A stretch of 52,115 bases of DNA from contig JALSJI010000072.1 of assembly GCA_026989435.1 (NCBI GenBank), forward strand, positions 1 through 52,115, written 5' to 3'. Both the position numbers and the translations under genes were made by a program. Below, piece by piece: positions 31,268-41,389 of this stretch (positions within the stretch are counted from its first letter, which is position 1; each line of letters begins with the position of its first letter). Origin of the DNA: Sulfurovum sp. GTDB taxonomy: Bacteria > Campylobacterota > Campylobacteria > Campylobacterales > Sulfurovaceae. Under the pieces are notes generated by a model. That model was not told the DNA's origin. It made no database searches and saw nothing but the letters and a program-made list of their open reading frames with translations.

Positions 31268-33748
31268 ATGGGTGAAGTACAAACAATAAATACTATGGTT
31301 GATATCACAATAGACGGCGTGACATACAAGGCTAAGGAGGGAGAATTTATCCTAAATGCTGCTAGAGCAAATAATGTGTTTATTCCTGCTATTTGTTACT
31401 TGACAAGGTGCTCTCCGACCTTGGCATGCAGAATTTGTCTAGTAGAGGCGGACGGAAAGCAGGTCTATGCGTGTAATGCCAAAGTCAAAGAGGGCATGGA
31501 GGTTGTCACAAAGACACCGACTATTCTTGAAGAGCGTAGAGCTATTATGGAAGTGTATGACGTGAATCATCCTCTACAGTGCGGGGTATGTGACAAATCT
31601 GGAGAGTGTGAGCTGCAGAACTATACGCTTGAGCTTGAAGTAGATTCCCAATCCTATGCAATACCCGATACAAAAAGAGAAACTACAAACTGGTCGTCCG
31701 TACTCCATTATGACCCGGGTTTATGTATCGTTTGTGAACGTTGTACTACGGTCTGTAAAGATATGATAGGCGATGCAGCTATTACTACGGCAAAACGAGG
31801 CGGTGAAGCTGTAGATAAAGCCTATAAAGAGAGCATGCCTAAGGATGCCTATGCGATGTGGAATAAACTGCAAAAATCGGTGATTGCACCTAGTAACGGT
31901 ACAGGGGAGACAAACTGTTCGGACTGTGGAGAGTGTATCGCCGTATGTCCTGTAGGTGCATTGGTCTCACGTGACTTTGTTTATCAGTCAAATGCGTGGG
32001 ATTTAAAAAGAGTGCCTGCTGTTGCTGCACACTCCAGTGACGGTGCCCAAATTTACTATGAGGTAAAACCGACCTCTATAGCAAATAGAACGGAAAAAAT
32101 TTACCGAGTTACCAACGAATGGAACTATGTATCTTTGGATGGATCTGCACGTTTTGCCTATGATTTTCAAAATACCACGGCAAAAAAAGACGAAAAGGCC
32201 TTTCAAAAAGCCATAGAGGCATTTAAAAAGGCAAAAACCATCCGTTTTAATGCCATGATTACCAATGAAGAGGCGATGATGCTTCAGAGACTTAAAGAGA
32301 AAACGGGCATTAAGCTCTATAACCCTGAGGTAAGAGCATTTCAGAAATTTTTACGTGAGTATCAGGCAGCATCCGGAAATATGCTTTGGTCTACAGACAC
32401 GGATACTATAATGAAAGAGAGTGATTTTGTTATCTCTATAGGGGCATCGCTGAGAAACGATTCGCCTGCAATGAAATATGCATTCAATAACGTACAAAAG
32501 CTTAATAAGGGAGCAGGACTCTATTTTCATCCCGTAGGCGATACGTTGATTCCTACATTTGGGAAAAGTATAGAAGTATTTAATCATAAAGCGGGGCTTG
32601 AAGAGGCAGCGCTCTATCTGGTACTTGAGCTGTTTGCAGACAAAGAGAAACTCCCTTCGGACGTGAAAGAGTATCTTGATAGTTTTAAAAGTACACGTAC
32701 GGAAATAGTCAAAGAGAAAGTTGAAAAGAGCGTAAAAGAGAAGGTATTAAACGAAGAGACGGGAGAGGAAGAAGAGGTTACCAAAAAGATAAAAGAGACT
32801 GTAGAAAAAGAGATAACCGTAGATACAAACGCTCTTGTGGATTTGTTAGGAGGCGATGCGTCCAAGTTTGATGATGCTTTTGCAAAAATGATGAAGAAGA
32901 AAGAGCGCTTTTCAATGATGTTGGGAGAAGATCTCTACTATCACGATAAAGCAGAAAATATTGCAAAACTGGTAGCATTAATAGAGGCAACCTGTCCCAT
33001 TGACGTCGTCATGGCACCACCTAAATCAAATGCACTTGGCGTTGCGCTTATTTGTGATCTAGATGATGAAGCCGATGGTTATACCGTAGGATATAATGAA
33101 AAAGCAGATTTTGTACTCTCGGCTTTGGGCAGCGGTGATTTGGATATGCCTGCGATGAACCAACAAGAAGGGACACTGTGTAACATCGGAAAACGGGTCT
33201 TGCCTACCAATGCGGCAGTTGAGTACAACGGTTATGAGTTGAATGATTTAGTGAAAGTGTTTACGGGTGCACCGGAGTTGACAATAGATTGGACAAAAGA
33301 TTTGCCAAAAGATAAAGGATTTAGAGCTATCGAATTTGATGCGCTTCCCAATTGTTTTGAAAATGATGGTACGGATAACAGGGGATACAGGTTGGAAAAT
33401 AGTACGAAAGAAGTACCTCTTCCCAAAGTAGAGCGATTTGATGAACAAGCTCTATTGGACGGAGAGATTGCCTATAGATGTAATCCTGCAAGACAGTTTA
33501 ATGACTTTACGGATAAGTCGCATGAGATTTTTGAACCGTTTGGACTCTATGTGAGTAAAGAAAAATCAGAGAGTTTAGGTGAAAAAGTAGAAGTGGTATT
33601 TGAAAAGGGAAGTATTACTTTGGATGTGATTGTAGATGATAAAATGACGGGAGATATCGTAAAGGTCCCCGACTATAAAGCATTTGAAGGCATTTATGAT
33701 CTCTTTGACGGCTTAAGATATCAAACAGTAACACTAAGAAAGGTATAA
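31268..33748 (+). CDS. nuoG: complex I subunit G with two full four-cysteine cluster sites
   Basis: Large Fe-S subunit of the peripheral arm, 826 residues. In order: a [2Fe-2S] domain (CYLTRCSPTLACRICLVEAD, ~43-62), the His-Cys3 site HPLQCGVCDKSGECELQ (~97-113), LCIVCERCTTVC (~155) and NCSDCGECIAVCPVGAL (~218). Then follows a molybdopterin-oxidoreductase-like region whose active-site residues are not evident. The third and fourth motifs each have four cysteines in the CxxCxxCxxxC pattern, as in ferredoxins. Ordinary NADH-linked NuoG, such as that of E. coli, has just four ligands there. A Lys/Glu-rich low-complexity segment lies at ~475-520. It starts the second nuo transcript. Confidence 0.94.
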   Translation: MGEVQTINTMVDITIDGVTYKAKEGEFILNAARANNVFIPAICYLTRCSPTLACRICLVEADGKQVYACNAKVKEGMEVVTKTPTILEERRAIMEVYDVNHPLQCGVCDKSGECELQNYTLELEVDSQSYAIPDTKRETTNWSSVLHYDPGLCIVCERCTTVCKDMIGDAAITTAKRGGEAVDKAYKESMPKDAYAMWNKLQKSVIAPSNGTGETNCSDCGECIAVCPVGALVSRDFVYQSNAWDLKRVPAVAAHSSDGAQIYYEVKPTSIANRTEKIYRVTNEWNYVSLDGSARFAYDFQNTTAKKDEKAFQKAIEAFKKAKTIRFNAMITNEEAMMLQRLKEKTGIKLYNPEVRAFQKFLREYQAASGNMLWSTDTDTIMKESDFVISIGASLRNDSPAMKYAFNNVQKLNKGAGLYFHPVGDTLIPTFGKSIEVFNHKAGLEEAALYLVLELFADKEKLPSDVKEYLDSFKSTRTEIVKEKVEKSVKEKVLNEETGEEEEVTKKIKETVEKEITVDTNALVDLLGGDASKFDDAFAKMMKKKERFSMMLGEDLYYHDKAENIAKLVALIEATCPIDVVMAPPKSNALGVALICDLDDEADGYTVGYNEKADFVLSALGSGDLDMPAMNQQEGTLCNIGKRVLPTNAAVEYNGYELNDLVKVFTGAPELTIDWTKDLPKDKGFRAIEFDALPNCFENDGTDNRGYRLENSTKEVPLPKVERFDEQALLDGEIAYRCNPARQFNDFTDKSHEIFEPFGLYVSKEKSESLGEKVEVVFEKGSITLDVIVDDKMTGDIVKVPDYKAFEGIYDLFDGLRYQTVTLRKV

Positions 33749-33751
33749 AAT

Positions 33752-34780
33752 ATGGAAGCAACACATCTATTGCCGGAAGTTACGTGGGTTGGCGTATTGA
33801 TTAAAACAGTAATCATTTTGGCAATTATTTCAGCATTGGCAGGGTTTGGAACGTTTATAGAAAGAAAAGTTTTGGCATTTATGCAAAGACGTTTAGGTCC
33901 TATGCATGTAGGTCCTTACGGATTGCTTCAAATTGCAGCTGACGGTATTAAACTGTTTACAAAAGAGGATATTATTCCCCAAAATGCAAATAAGCTTATT
34001 TTTATGGTAGCACCGCTCATTACGGCGGCTACAGCATTTATCGCACTTGGAGCAGTACCTGTATTCCCTGATTTTACCGTGCCTGATTTTATTCCTTTTA
34101 TTGGCGGTACGTTTGTTCCCTCAATCGCATCTGATTTAAATATCGGTATTTTGTTTGTACTGGGGATGATGGCATCAGGACTCTACGGACCGCTTTTGGC
34201 AGGAATGTCTCAGGCAAACAAATGGGGTATTATCGGAGCAGCAAGAACTGCAATACAGTTTTTATCTTATGAGGTGATTACCGCACTTGCAATATTGGCA
34301 CCGGTGATGCTAGTGGGTTCACTCTCTTTTGTTGATTTTAATATGTATCAAAGCGGCGGTGTCTCTTCGTGGCTTATTTGGCAACAGCCCGTGGCATTTA
34401 TACTTTTTTTAATTGCCGGTTTTGCAGAGACGAATAGAACACCTTTTGATCTCCTTGAGCATGAGGCTGAAGTCGTTTCAGGGTATGCAACAGAGTACTC
34501 CGGAATGAGATGGGGGATGTTTTTCATAGGGGAATACGCCAATATGATTACGATTTCCGTAATTGCAGCGATTGTATTTTTAGGTGGATATGATGCCTCT
34601 TCTTCAATAGGATGGCTGACGATTATGCTTAAAATTGCATTCTTTTTCTTTTTAATGTTATGGGTGAGGGCGGCATGGCCTCATGTAAGGCCCGATCAGT
34701 TGATGTGGTTTTGTTGGAAAGTATTGATGCCGATTGCTGTATTAAACGTGTTGATTACAGCAATTATAGTATTGCTATAA
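33752..34780 (+). CDS. nuoH: complex I subunit H
   Basis: Membrane subunit linking the quinone site to the proton pumps. The 342-residue product has about eight spans, with FIERKVLAFMQRRLGPMHVG (~residues 31-50), the cytoplasmic loop ETNRTPFDLLEHEAEVVSGY and the final WVRAAWPHVRPDQLM segment, all family signatures. It begins 3 bases after the nuoG stop. Confidence 0.97.
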   Translation: MEATHLLPEVTWVGVLIKTVIILAIISALAGFGTFIERKVLAFMQRRLGPMHVGPYGLLQIAADGIKLFTKEDIIPQNANKLIFMVAPLITAATAFIALGAVPVFPDFTVPDFIPFIGGTFVPSIASDLNIGILFVLGMMASGLYGPLLAGMSQANKWGIIGAARTAIQFLSYEVITALAILAPVMLVGSLSFVDFNMYQSGGVSSWLIWQQPVAFILFLIAGFAETNRTPFDLLEHEAEVVSGYATEYSGMRWGMFFIGEYANMITISVIAAIVFLGGYDASSSIGWLTIMLKIAFFFFLMLWVRAAWPHVRPDQLMWFCWKVLMPIAVLNVLITAIIVLL

Positions 34781-34790
34781 GGGGGATAAG

Positions 34791-35414
34791 ATGAGTTTAG
34801 CACAATTTAAAAACAGAAATGTAGGTTCACAGTCTTATGTGACGCTTGACGTAGGTAAGCCACCTCAAGGCGGTTGGTGCAAATTTAAGCAGGTAGCAAA
34901 AAGAACATTCAAAGGTGAACTTTTTGTAGGGCTCTGGGTTGTCTTTAGAAATATGCTTCAGGCACTGTTTAAAAATGATATGCACACGGTAAAGTATCCT
35001 TTGGAAAAAATGCCTATCTCTCCTAGATATCGAGCGATTCATGATATGTTGAGACTTTTGGAGTCGGGAAATTACAGATGTATCGGATGTGGTCTTTGCG
35101 AAAAGATCTGTATCTCAAACTGTATAGCTATGGATACGAGATACGATGAGGAGCAACGCAAAGAGGTCAGTGAGTATACGATTAATTTTGGACGTTGTAT
35201 CTTTTGTGGATATTGTGCCGAAGTGTGTCCGGAATTGGCTATTGTACACGGTCCTAGGTATGAAAACGCATCAGAACAAAGAGCAGGTTTTTCTTTTTTT
35301 GAGGATATGTTGACTCCTATAGACAAATTGAATTTGCAACAAGAGTATGATGGTTTCGGTGCTATCTCTCCAAATGCAGACGAAAATATCAAAAAAACGC
35401 CATTGGCGTACTAA
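34791..35414 (+). CDS. nuoI: complex I subunit I (2x[4Fe-4S])
   Basis: Carries the two clusters between NuoG and NuoB. The 207-residue product has CIGCGLCEKICISNCIAMD (~97-115) and CIFCGYCAEVCPELAIVHG (~141-159), the paired ferredoxin motifs with standard spacing. The N-terminal ~85 residues include the amphipathic helix that touches the membrane. The C terminus is about 40 residues longer than the minimal family core. Confidence 0.96.
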   Translation: MSLAQFKNRNVGSQSYVTLDVGKPPQGGWCKFKQVAKRTFKGELFVGLWVVFRNMLQALFKNDMHTVKYPLEKMPISPRYRAIHDMLRLLESGNYRCIGCGLCEKICISNCIAMDTRYDEEQRKEVSEYTINFGRCIFCGYCAEVCPELAIVHGPRYENASEQRAGFSFFEDMLTPIDKLNLQQEYDGFGAISPNADENIKKTPLAY

Positions 35415-35425
35415 GAAGGGTAGTT

Positions 35426-36031
35426 ATGTTTGAAAATTTTATAACATCCTTAATGACCGTAGAGGGATTTGCTTTTTACCTGTTCTCCTTTTTAACTATA
35501 GGACTGTTTTCGGTGACGGTCATGAGTAAAAACATACTTTATTCGATGACGTCACTTGCAGCAGCTATGGTACTGGTATCAGGTTTTTTCTTCCTTTTGG
35601 GTGCAGATTTTCTTGGAGTGATTCAGATTATTGTTTATGTGGGAGCCGTGATTGCACTTTATGCCTTTGCAATGATGTTTTTTGATGCAACCAGAGATAT
35701 TAAAGAGAAAAATACGAATAGTTTTGTTGTCTTTTTGCTGGGGGGTATGTCGGCACTGGTGCTTGTGTTGATGTTTGCAGCACCGATACACTCAAACGAT
35801 ATACAGGCACTCTATCCTATGACCGAAGGTGTCGGTAATGCTCAGGATGTGGGTATGGTTCTCTTTACCAAATATCTTGTTCCTTTTGAGGTTGCTGCCG
35901 TGATGTTGCTTGTAGCAATGATTGCAGGTATTATTTTAGCAGGGAAAAAGATGAATCATTCCATTACCGAAAATATGGAAATTGACAATGATGCCAAGGA
36001 TGAAATAATGATACAAAAGGATAAAGAATGA
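35426..36031 (+). CDS. nuoJ: complex I subunit J
   Basis: Five-span membrane subunit of 201 residues. It contains FLGVIQIIVYVGAVIALYAF (~residues 62-81), the conserved third span with its pi-bulge glycine. The C terminus is charged and cytoplasmic. It overlaps nuoK by 4 bases. Confidence 0.95.
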   Translation: MFENFITSLMTVEGFAFYLFSFLTIGLFSVTVMSKNILYSMTSLAAAMVLVSGFFFLLGADFLGVIQIIVYVGAVIALYAFAMMFFDATRDIKEKNTNSFVVFLLGGMSALVLVLMFAAPIHSNDIQALYPMTEGVGNAQDVGMVLFTKYLVPFEVAAVMLLVAMIAGIILAGKKMNHSITENMEIDNDAKDEIMIQKDKE

Positions 36032-36330
36032 TAGGGTTATCCCACTACTTAATTGTCTCGGCGATTATATTTTCCATAGGTTTAATAGGCGTGCTTAGAA
36101 GGCGAAATCTGCTTATGCTCTTTTTTGCAACAGAAATTATGCTTAATGCCGTCAATATAGCATTTGCAGCCATTTCTCACTACTATAATGATCTTACGGG
36201 ACAGATGTTTGCGTTTTTTATTATTGCTATTGCCGCATCCGAAGTAGCAGTAGGTTTAGGTATTTTGATTGTACTGTATAAAAAACACGGTTCGCTTGAT
36301 TTAGATGATTTAGCAAGTATGAGAGGATAA
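36028..36330 (+). CDS. nuoK: complex I subunit K
   Basis: Three-span subunit of 100 residues with the conserved glutamates in spans two and three (FFATEIMLNAVNIAFAA; IAIAASEVAVGLGILIVLYK) that form part of the lateral proton path. It overlaps nuoJ by 4 bases and is 1 base from nuoL. Confidence 0.96.
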   Translation: MIGLSHYLIVSAIIFSIGLIGVLRRRNLLMLFFATEIMLNAVNIAFAAISHYYNDLTGQMFAFFIIAIAASEVAVGLGILIVLYKKHGSLDLDDLASMRG

Positions 36331-36331
36331 T

Positions 36332-38251
36332 ATGGAAAATTTAGTATATATCGCACTATTTGCACCATTTGCAGGGTCGCTGTTTGCTTCACTCTTTGGT
36401 ATGAAAGAGAGAGAGATTTTTGTAGGAGTTGTGGCTTCTATTTTAATTTTTATCTCATTTTTAGCTTCTGCACTGTTGGCAGCCAATCTCTATATGACCG
36501 GTGAGGTTATCCATGTTAGAATGATGGATTGGATAGCTGTCGGTGATTTTAATGTTGGATTTGGGTTTGTGGTAGATCATATTTCTGTAACGATGATGAG
36601 TGTCGTCACCCTTGTTTCTACGGTGGTTCATATCTATGCCATAGGTTACATGGATCATGATAGAAGTTTTAATAGATTTTTTTCATACCTCTCGGCGTTT
36701 GTATTCTCAATGATGATACTTGTCATGTCGGATAACTTTTTGGGACTTTTTATAGGCTGGGAAGGCGTGGGAGTCTGTTCTTGGCTACTTGTCGGTTTTT
36801 GGTATCACAAAGAGGACAAGCCAAAAGAGGAAAATCCTTCTATATCGCCTTCATGGGCAGCAAATGAAGCATTCATTATGAATCGTATTGCCGACCTTGG
36901 GATGCTTATTGGTATTTTTATACTTTACTGGAATACGGGATCTTTACGGTATGATGAGGTTTTTGCACAGCTTCCATACCTGAGCGAAACGGTTTTGGCG
37001 GGAGCAGCTATTGCACTCTTTATCGGTGCTATGGGAAAATCGGCACAGTTTCCGCTTCATACATGGCTTACTGATGCAATGGAGGGTCCCACACCGGTAT
37101 CTGCATTAATCCACGCAGCGACTATGGTAACAGCAGGGGTATTCCTCGTTGTTAGATCTAACCCTTTGTATGCAATGCCTGAGGTATCAGGGGTAAGTAT
37201 GTTTATTGCGAGCTTAGGTACATTTGTTGCTTTTTATGCAGCTTCAATGGCTTTGGTAGAGCGTGATCTTAAAAGAATCATCGCATACTCCACGCTTTCG
37301 CAGCTGGGATATATGTTTGCAGCGGCGGGACTAGGTGCTTACTGGATTGCACTTTTCCATCTTGCAGCGCATGCTTTCTTTAAGGCACTTCTATTCCTTG
37401 GAGGAGGAAATGTAATGCATGCCATGAATGATGAGTTGGATCTCTTTAAAATGGGTAATTTGAAAAAAGAGATGAGAGCGACATGGCTTTATATGGGGTT
37501 TGCCTCTATCGCCCTGGCAGGTTTACCCCCTTTAGCAGGTTTCTGGTCAAAAGATGCCATTATTGAAACGGCCTTTAATGAACAGACATATATATTGTGG
37601 TTTATGCTTGTCGTTACTGCGGGAATGACGGCATTTTATTCCTTTAGACAGGTATTTTTGTCTTTCCATGGCGAGGATAGGCATACCCCTTTGGGTTTTC
37701 ATCCGCACGAGATGTATACCTTTGCACTTGTAGCAATGTTTCCTCTAGCGGTATTAGCGCTTATTACAGGTTGGTTTATGTCCGCTTATAAAGTATTTAT
37801 TTATCATATAGGGGAGTCTGTACAGTATGAGATGTCGGAACATACACACCATCTAGCTATCTATTTGGGGCTTTTGGTTATCTTTATTGTGCTTGCGAGT
37901 ATTGCCTATGCTTACATGAAGTATGCAAGAACAGGGGATAAAGCATGGAAGCGTGATGAAGCCAAAGAGCAAGGGTTCTTCTATAAATTGCTTAAAAATC
38001 AGTACTATGTACCTAAGTTTTATGAAGAGTTCATTACCAAACCGTACAGTATGATTTCGGAGAAATTTTGGACAGGAGTCGATCTTAAAATTGTGGATGC
38101 CACTGTCGACAATATTGCCAAATTTTTCTATACTACGGGGGATAAAACCAGAAGTATGCAGACAGGTAATCTTTCGAATTACCTCAACTGGATGGCTGTT
38201 GGCGGAGTAATATTATTGGCAGTCGCTGCGGTCTCAGCGATATTTATGTAG
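36332..38251 (+). CDS. nuoL: complex I subunit L (antiporter-like)
   Basis: Distal proton-pumping subunit, 639 residues and about 16 spans. Signatures include NFLGLFIGWEGVGVCSWLLVG (~134-154) with the essential glutamate, QFPLHTWLTDAMEGPTPVSA with LIHAATMV directly after (~235-263) with the conserved lysine and histidines upstream, and HAFFKALLFLGGGNVMHA. The C-terminal lateral helix region (~500-600) is present. Confidence 0.97.
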   Translation: MENLVYIALFAPFAGSLFASLFGMKEREIFVGVVASILIFISFLASALLAANLYMTGEVIHVRMMDWIAVGDFNVGFGFVVDHISVTMMSVVTLVSTVVHIYAIGYMDHDRSFNRFFSYLSAFVFSMMILVMSDNFLGLFIGWEGVGVCSWLLVGFWYHKEDKPKEENPSISPSWAANEAFIMNRIADLGMLIGIFILYWNTGSLRYDEVFAQLPYLSETVLAGAAIALFIGAMGKSAQFPLHTWLTDAMEGPTPVSALIHAATMVTAGVFLVVRSNPLYAMPEVSGVSMFIASLGTFVAFYAASMALVERDLKRIIAYSTLSQLGYMFAAAGLGAYWIALFHLAAHAFFKALLFLGGGNVMHAMNDELDLFKMGNLKKEMRATWLYMGFASIALAGLPPLAGFWSKDAIIETAFNEQTYILWFMLVVTAGMTAFYSFRQVFLSFHGEDRHTPLGFHPHEMYTFALVAMFPLAVLALITGWFMSAYKVFIYHIGESVQYEMSEHTHHLAIYLGLLVIFIVLASIAYAYMKYARTGDKAWKRDEAKEQGFFYKLLKNQYYVPKFYEEFITKPYSMISEKFWTGVDLKIVDATVDNIAKFFYTTGDKTRSMQTGNLSNYLNWMAVGGVILLAVAAVSAIFM

Positions 38252-38260
38252 GGAGTGGAA

Positions 38261-39814
38261 ATGGAAAATATTTTAAGTATCTTGGTTTTTTTCCCAGCAG
38301 TTGCAGGATTGCTAGGGTTTGTGGTAACAAAAGAGAGTATCAGGGCATACGGTATTGCCGTGACCTTGGTTGTCTTTTTATTGACGTTGTGGTTATGGTT
38401 CTCTTTTGATATGAATAATCCGGGGATACAGTTTGTAGAGATGATCCCGCTGATTCCTGATTTTGGGATCTCTTATTATCTCGGTGCAGACGGTATTTCG
38501 CTCTTTATTATCGTGATGACGGCATTAATGACACTCATTGGTATGGCATCGATGGGAGAGACTAAAAATATCAAAAACATGATTATCTCTCTACTCTTCT
38601 TAGAGATGACAATGATAGGTGTTTTTGTCGCGCTTGATGCCATTATCTTCTATCTTTTCTGGGAGCTTTCACTTGTTCCGATGCTTTATATTATCGGTGC
38701 ATGGGGTGGACCGCTTCGTGTGTATGCATCTATTAAATTTTTCCTTTATACATTTACGGGTTCACTGTTAATGCTTGTAGGTATGTTATTTATGGCATAT
38801 ATTTATCATAATCTTACAGGCGTATGGTCCTTTGCCGTTACAGATTGGTATGCGTTGGTACTGCCTGTTGACTATCAAATTTGGCTTTTTGCAGCATTCT
38901 TTATCGGTTTTGCTATTAAAGTACCGATGTTTCCGTTCCATACATGGATACCCTATGCTCACGGGCAGGCTCCTACTATTGGTTCAGTAATCCTTGCTGC
39001 AATATTATTGAAGATGGGTACTTATGGGTTCGTGAGATTTTCGCTTCCGCTCTTTCCCGATGCGTCGGTGATGGCCATTACCCCTATCGCAGTCCTCTCT
39101 TTGATTATGGTGGTCTATACGGCAATGATAGCATATGCACAAAAAGATATGAAGCAGGTCATTGCCTACTCTTCCGTATCACATATGGGAATTATTATGT
39201 TGGGGCTTTTTGCAATGAATGCAGAGGGCTTGGGAGGTTCAATATTTCAAATGTTGTCTCACGGTATTGTCTCAGGTGCACTGTTTATGTTAGTGGGTAT
39301 GATTTACGACAGAAGGCATACCAAACTTCTTTCCGAGTTTGGCGGTCTTGCATCGGTAATGCCGAAATTTGCTATTATTTTTGGCGTGATGCTTATGGCC
39401 TCGGTCGGGTTGCCTCTTACTATCGGTTTTGTGGGTGAGTTTCTTGTGCTACTTGGATTTTATAAAGTATCTCCCATGATCACAATCATTGCGGGAACAT
39501 CTATTATTTTGGGTGCGGTATATATGCTAAGGGTGATGAAATTGGCTTTTTTCGGTCCGCTTAACAATGAAGCAAATCAAAAACTTAAAGATTTAAATGC
39601 GAGAGAGACATGGTCTCTTGTTCCTCTGGTTGCTATTGTCATTTGGTTGGGTGTCTACCCAAAACCTGTTTTGGAACCTATTAATAATTCGGTAAATGCA
39701 CTGTTGGCATTCATGGATGAAAAAGCGATTACAAAAGAGGCAAAAGACATGATTCATGTTTCAAACTCTTTTGAATCGGGTAGACCCACTCTATCAATTG
39801 CAGGAGGTAAATAA
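38261..39814 (+). CDS. nuoM: complex I subunit M (antiporter-like)
   Basis: Second antiporter-like proton channel. The ATG at 38261 is preferred to a GTG two codons upstream because GGGAG lies 5 bases before it; the GTG would overlap that ribosome binding site. The product has 517 residues, ~14 spans, with LFWELSLVPMLYIIGAWGG (~130-148) and FPFHTWIPYAHGQAPTIGSV (~225-245). Its stop shares a base with the nuoN start. Confidence 0.97.
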   Translation: MENILSILVFFPAVAGLLGFVVTKESIRAYGIAVTLVVFLLTLWLWFSFDMNNPGIQFVEMIPLIPDFGISYYLGADGISLFIIVMTALMTLIGMASMGETKNIKNMIISLLFLEMTMIGVFVALDAIIFYLFWELSLVPMLYIIGAWGGPLRVYASIKFFLYTFTGSLLMLVGMLFMAYIYHNLTGVWSFAVTDWYALVLPVDYQIWLFAAFFIGFAIKVPMFPFHTWIPYAHGQAPTIGSVILAAILLKMGTYGFVRFSLPLFPDASVMAITPIAVLSLIMVVYTAMIAYAQKDMKQVIAYSSVSHMGIIMLGLFAMNAEGLGGSIFQMLSHGIVSGALFMLVGMIYDRRHTKLLSEFGGLASVMPKFAIIFGVMLMASVGLPLTIGFVGEFLVLLGFYKVSPMITIIAGTSIILGAVYMLRVMKLAFFGPLNNEANQKLKDLNARETWSLVPLVAIVIWLGVYPKPVLEPINNSVNALLAFMDEKAITKEAKDMIHVSNSFESGRPTLSIAGGK

Positions 39815-41304
39815 TGTTAGAGCCTATTAATGTAAGTTTAGAGAGCCTTAACCTCATTACCCTTGCACCGATGCTTATTGCTATTGCAGGCGGGTTAATT
39901 ATTTTGACGATTGATTTGATCAATAAAAAGCTTGATAAAACACTCTATGTGATGTTGACATTGTTAATTTTATTTATCAATTTTGGTGCGGTTTTAGGAT
40001 TAAATGTCAATGAACGCGGATTTTTCGATGTGATGCTTATTGACGGTATCTCTATCGTCTCGCAATTAATGATTATCGGAGGGTCGATGATATTTATACC
40101 ATTGGCACTTACATCAAAAAGATTTCACGAATTTGCATATCCCGAGTTTTTTGCACTTTTTTTATTTATGATAGCAGGTTTTCAGTTTATGGCAGCATCA
40201 GACAATCTGATACTGATTTTTGTAGGACTTGAGACGGCATCACTGGCACTGTATACATTGATTGCTCTGCACAACAGAGCAAACTCGTATGAGGCAGCAG
40301 TGAAGTATTTTACGATGGGTGCTATGGCAGCAGGTTTTTTTGCAATGGGTTCAGCGGTGCTTTATGCCCTTACAGGTTCAATCGAACTCTATAAAATTGC
40401 AGAAATTATGGCTACACGTATGAGTGAGACAGGGCTTATGATAGCCATATTCGGATCATCGATTCTGTTGTTGGTGGCTTTTGGATTTAAGCTTTCACTC
40501 TTCCCGTTCCATACCTGGGCTCCGGATGTCTATGAAGGTGCATCGGCACCGCTAGCCGGGTATATGTCGGTTGTCCCTAAGGTTGCAGCTTTTGTGGTAA
40601 GTATCAGAATCTTCGGTATGTATATTGATTTGGGTCTTGAGTGGGTAAGATGGACCATATTGATTTTGGCAGTGATTACTATGACGCTTGCAAATGTTAT
40701 GGCGCTGGTACAAGATGATGTTAAGCGTATGCTTGCATACTCGTCTATCTCTCATGCAGGTTTTATTATGGCAGCACTTGCACTGGATACTACAGAGGGA
40801 AATACGGCGATATTCCTCTATTATGCACTCTTTATGTTTACCAACCTCGGTGCATTTGCCATGTTATGGATTTCACGTCACAAAGTAAGACGCTTCCATA
40901 AACGCTATGATCATCCTTTTGAGAAATTTGCAGGTTTGATTCAGATTATGCCGATGGGAGCGGTAATCATGGCGATATTTATGCTCTCTCTCGCTGGTGT
41001 ACCGCCATTTTCGGTTTTCTGGGGGAAAATCTATGTCATGCAAGCAGCAGTAAATGCAGGCTATATTTGGCTGGCTGTAATTATGGGGCTCAACTCAGCC
41101 GTTGCTGCATACTACTATTTAAAACTTGTTGTCTATATGTTCCTCAAAGATCCGGTAAAAAGTGTGGATATTGTCTATTATAATATATCCAAACCACTGA
41201 TGGTAATTATAGGGTTTGCTACCGTAGCAACCGTAACAGCCATTTTATACATACAGCCGCTTGTATCTTATTTGTATTATATGATATCTGCTAGCGGATA
41301 TTAA
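39814..41304 (+). CDS. nuoN: complex I subunit N (antiporter-like)
   Basis: Third antiporter-like channel, 496 residues and ~14 spans. It has FVGLETASLALYTLIALHNR (~138-157) with the conserved glutamate and SLFPFHTWAPDVYEGASAPL (~228-247) with the conserved lysine just before it. It closes the nuoGHIJKLMN run. Confidence 0.97.
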   Translation: MLEPINVSLESLNLITLAPMLIAIAGGLIILTIDLINKKLDKTLYVMLTLLILFINFGAVLGLNVNERGFFDVMLIDGISIVSQLMIIGGSMIFIPLALTSKRFHEFAYPEFFALFLFMIAGFQFMAASDNLILIFVGLETASLALYTLIALHNRANSYEAAVKYFTMGAMAAGFFAMGSAVLYALTGSIELYKIAEIMATRMSETGLMIAIFGSSILLLVAFGFKLSLFPFHTWAPDVYEGASAPLAGYMSVVPKVAAFVVSIRIFGMYIDLGLEWVRWTILILAVITMTLANVMALVQDDVKRMLAYSSISHAGFIMAALALDTTEGNTAIFLYYALFMFTNLGAFAMLWISRHKVRRFHKRYDHPFEKFAGLIQIMPMGAVIMAIFMLSLAGVPPFSVFWGKIYVMQAAVNAGYIWLAVIMGLNSAVAAYYYLKLVVYMFLKDPVKSVDIVYYNISKPLMVIIGFATVATVTAILYIQPLVSYLYYMISASGY

Positions 41305-41389
41305 GCAATAAGAGTGATTCTATAGAAAACAGGTAGTCACACTGTTGCTAAAAGGCAATTTTGAAGCTACTGTTTTATCTATTTTACAC

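Noticed and set aside
38944-39438. 164-codon open frame overlapping nuoM in another frame
   Set aside because: It lies fully inside the conserved nuoM coding sequence and its product has no recognisable features.
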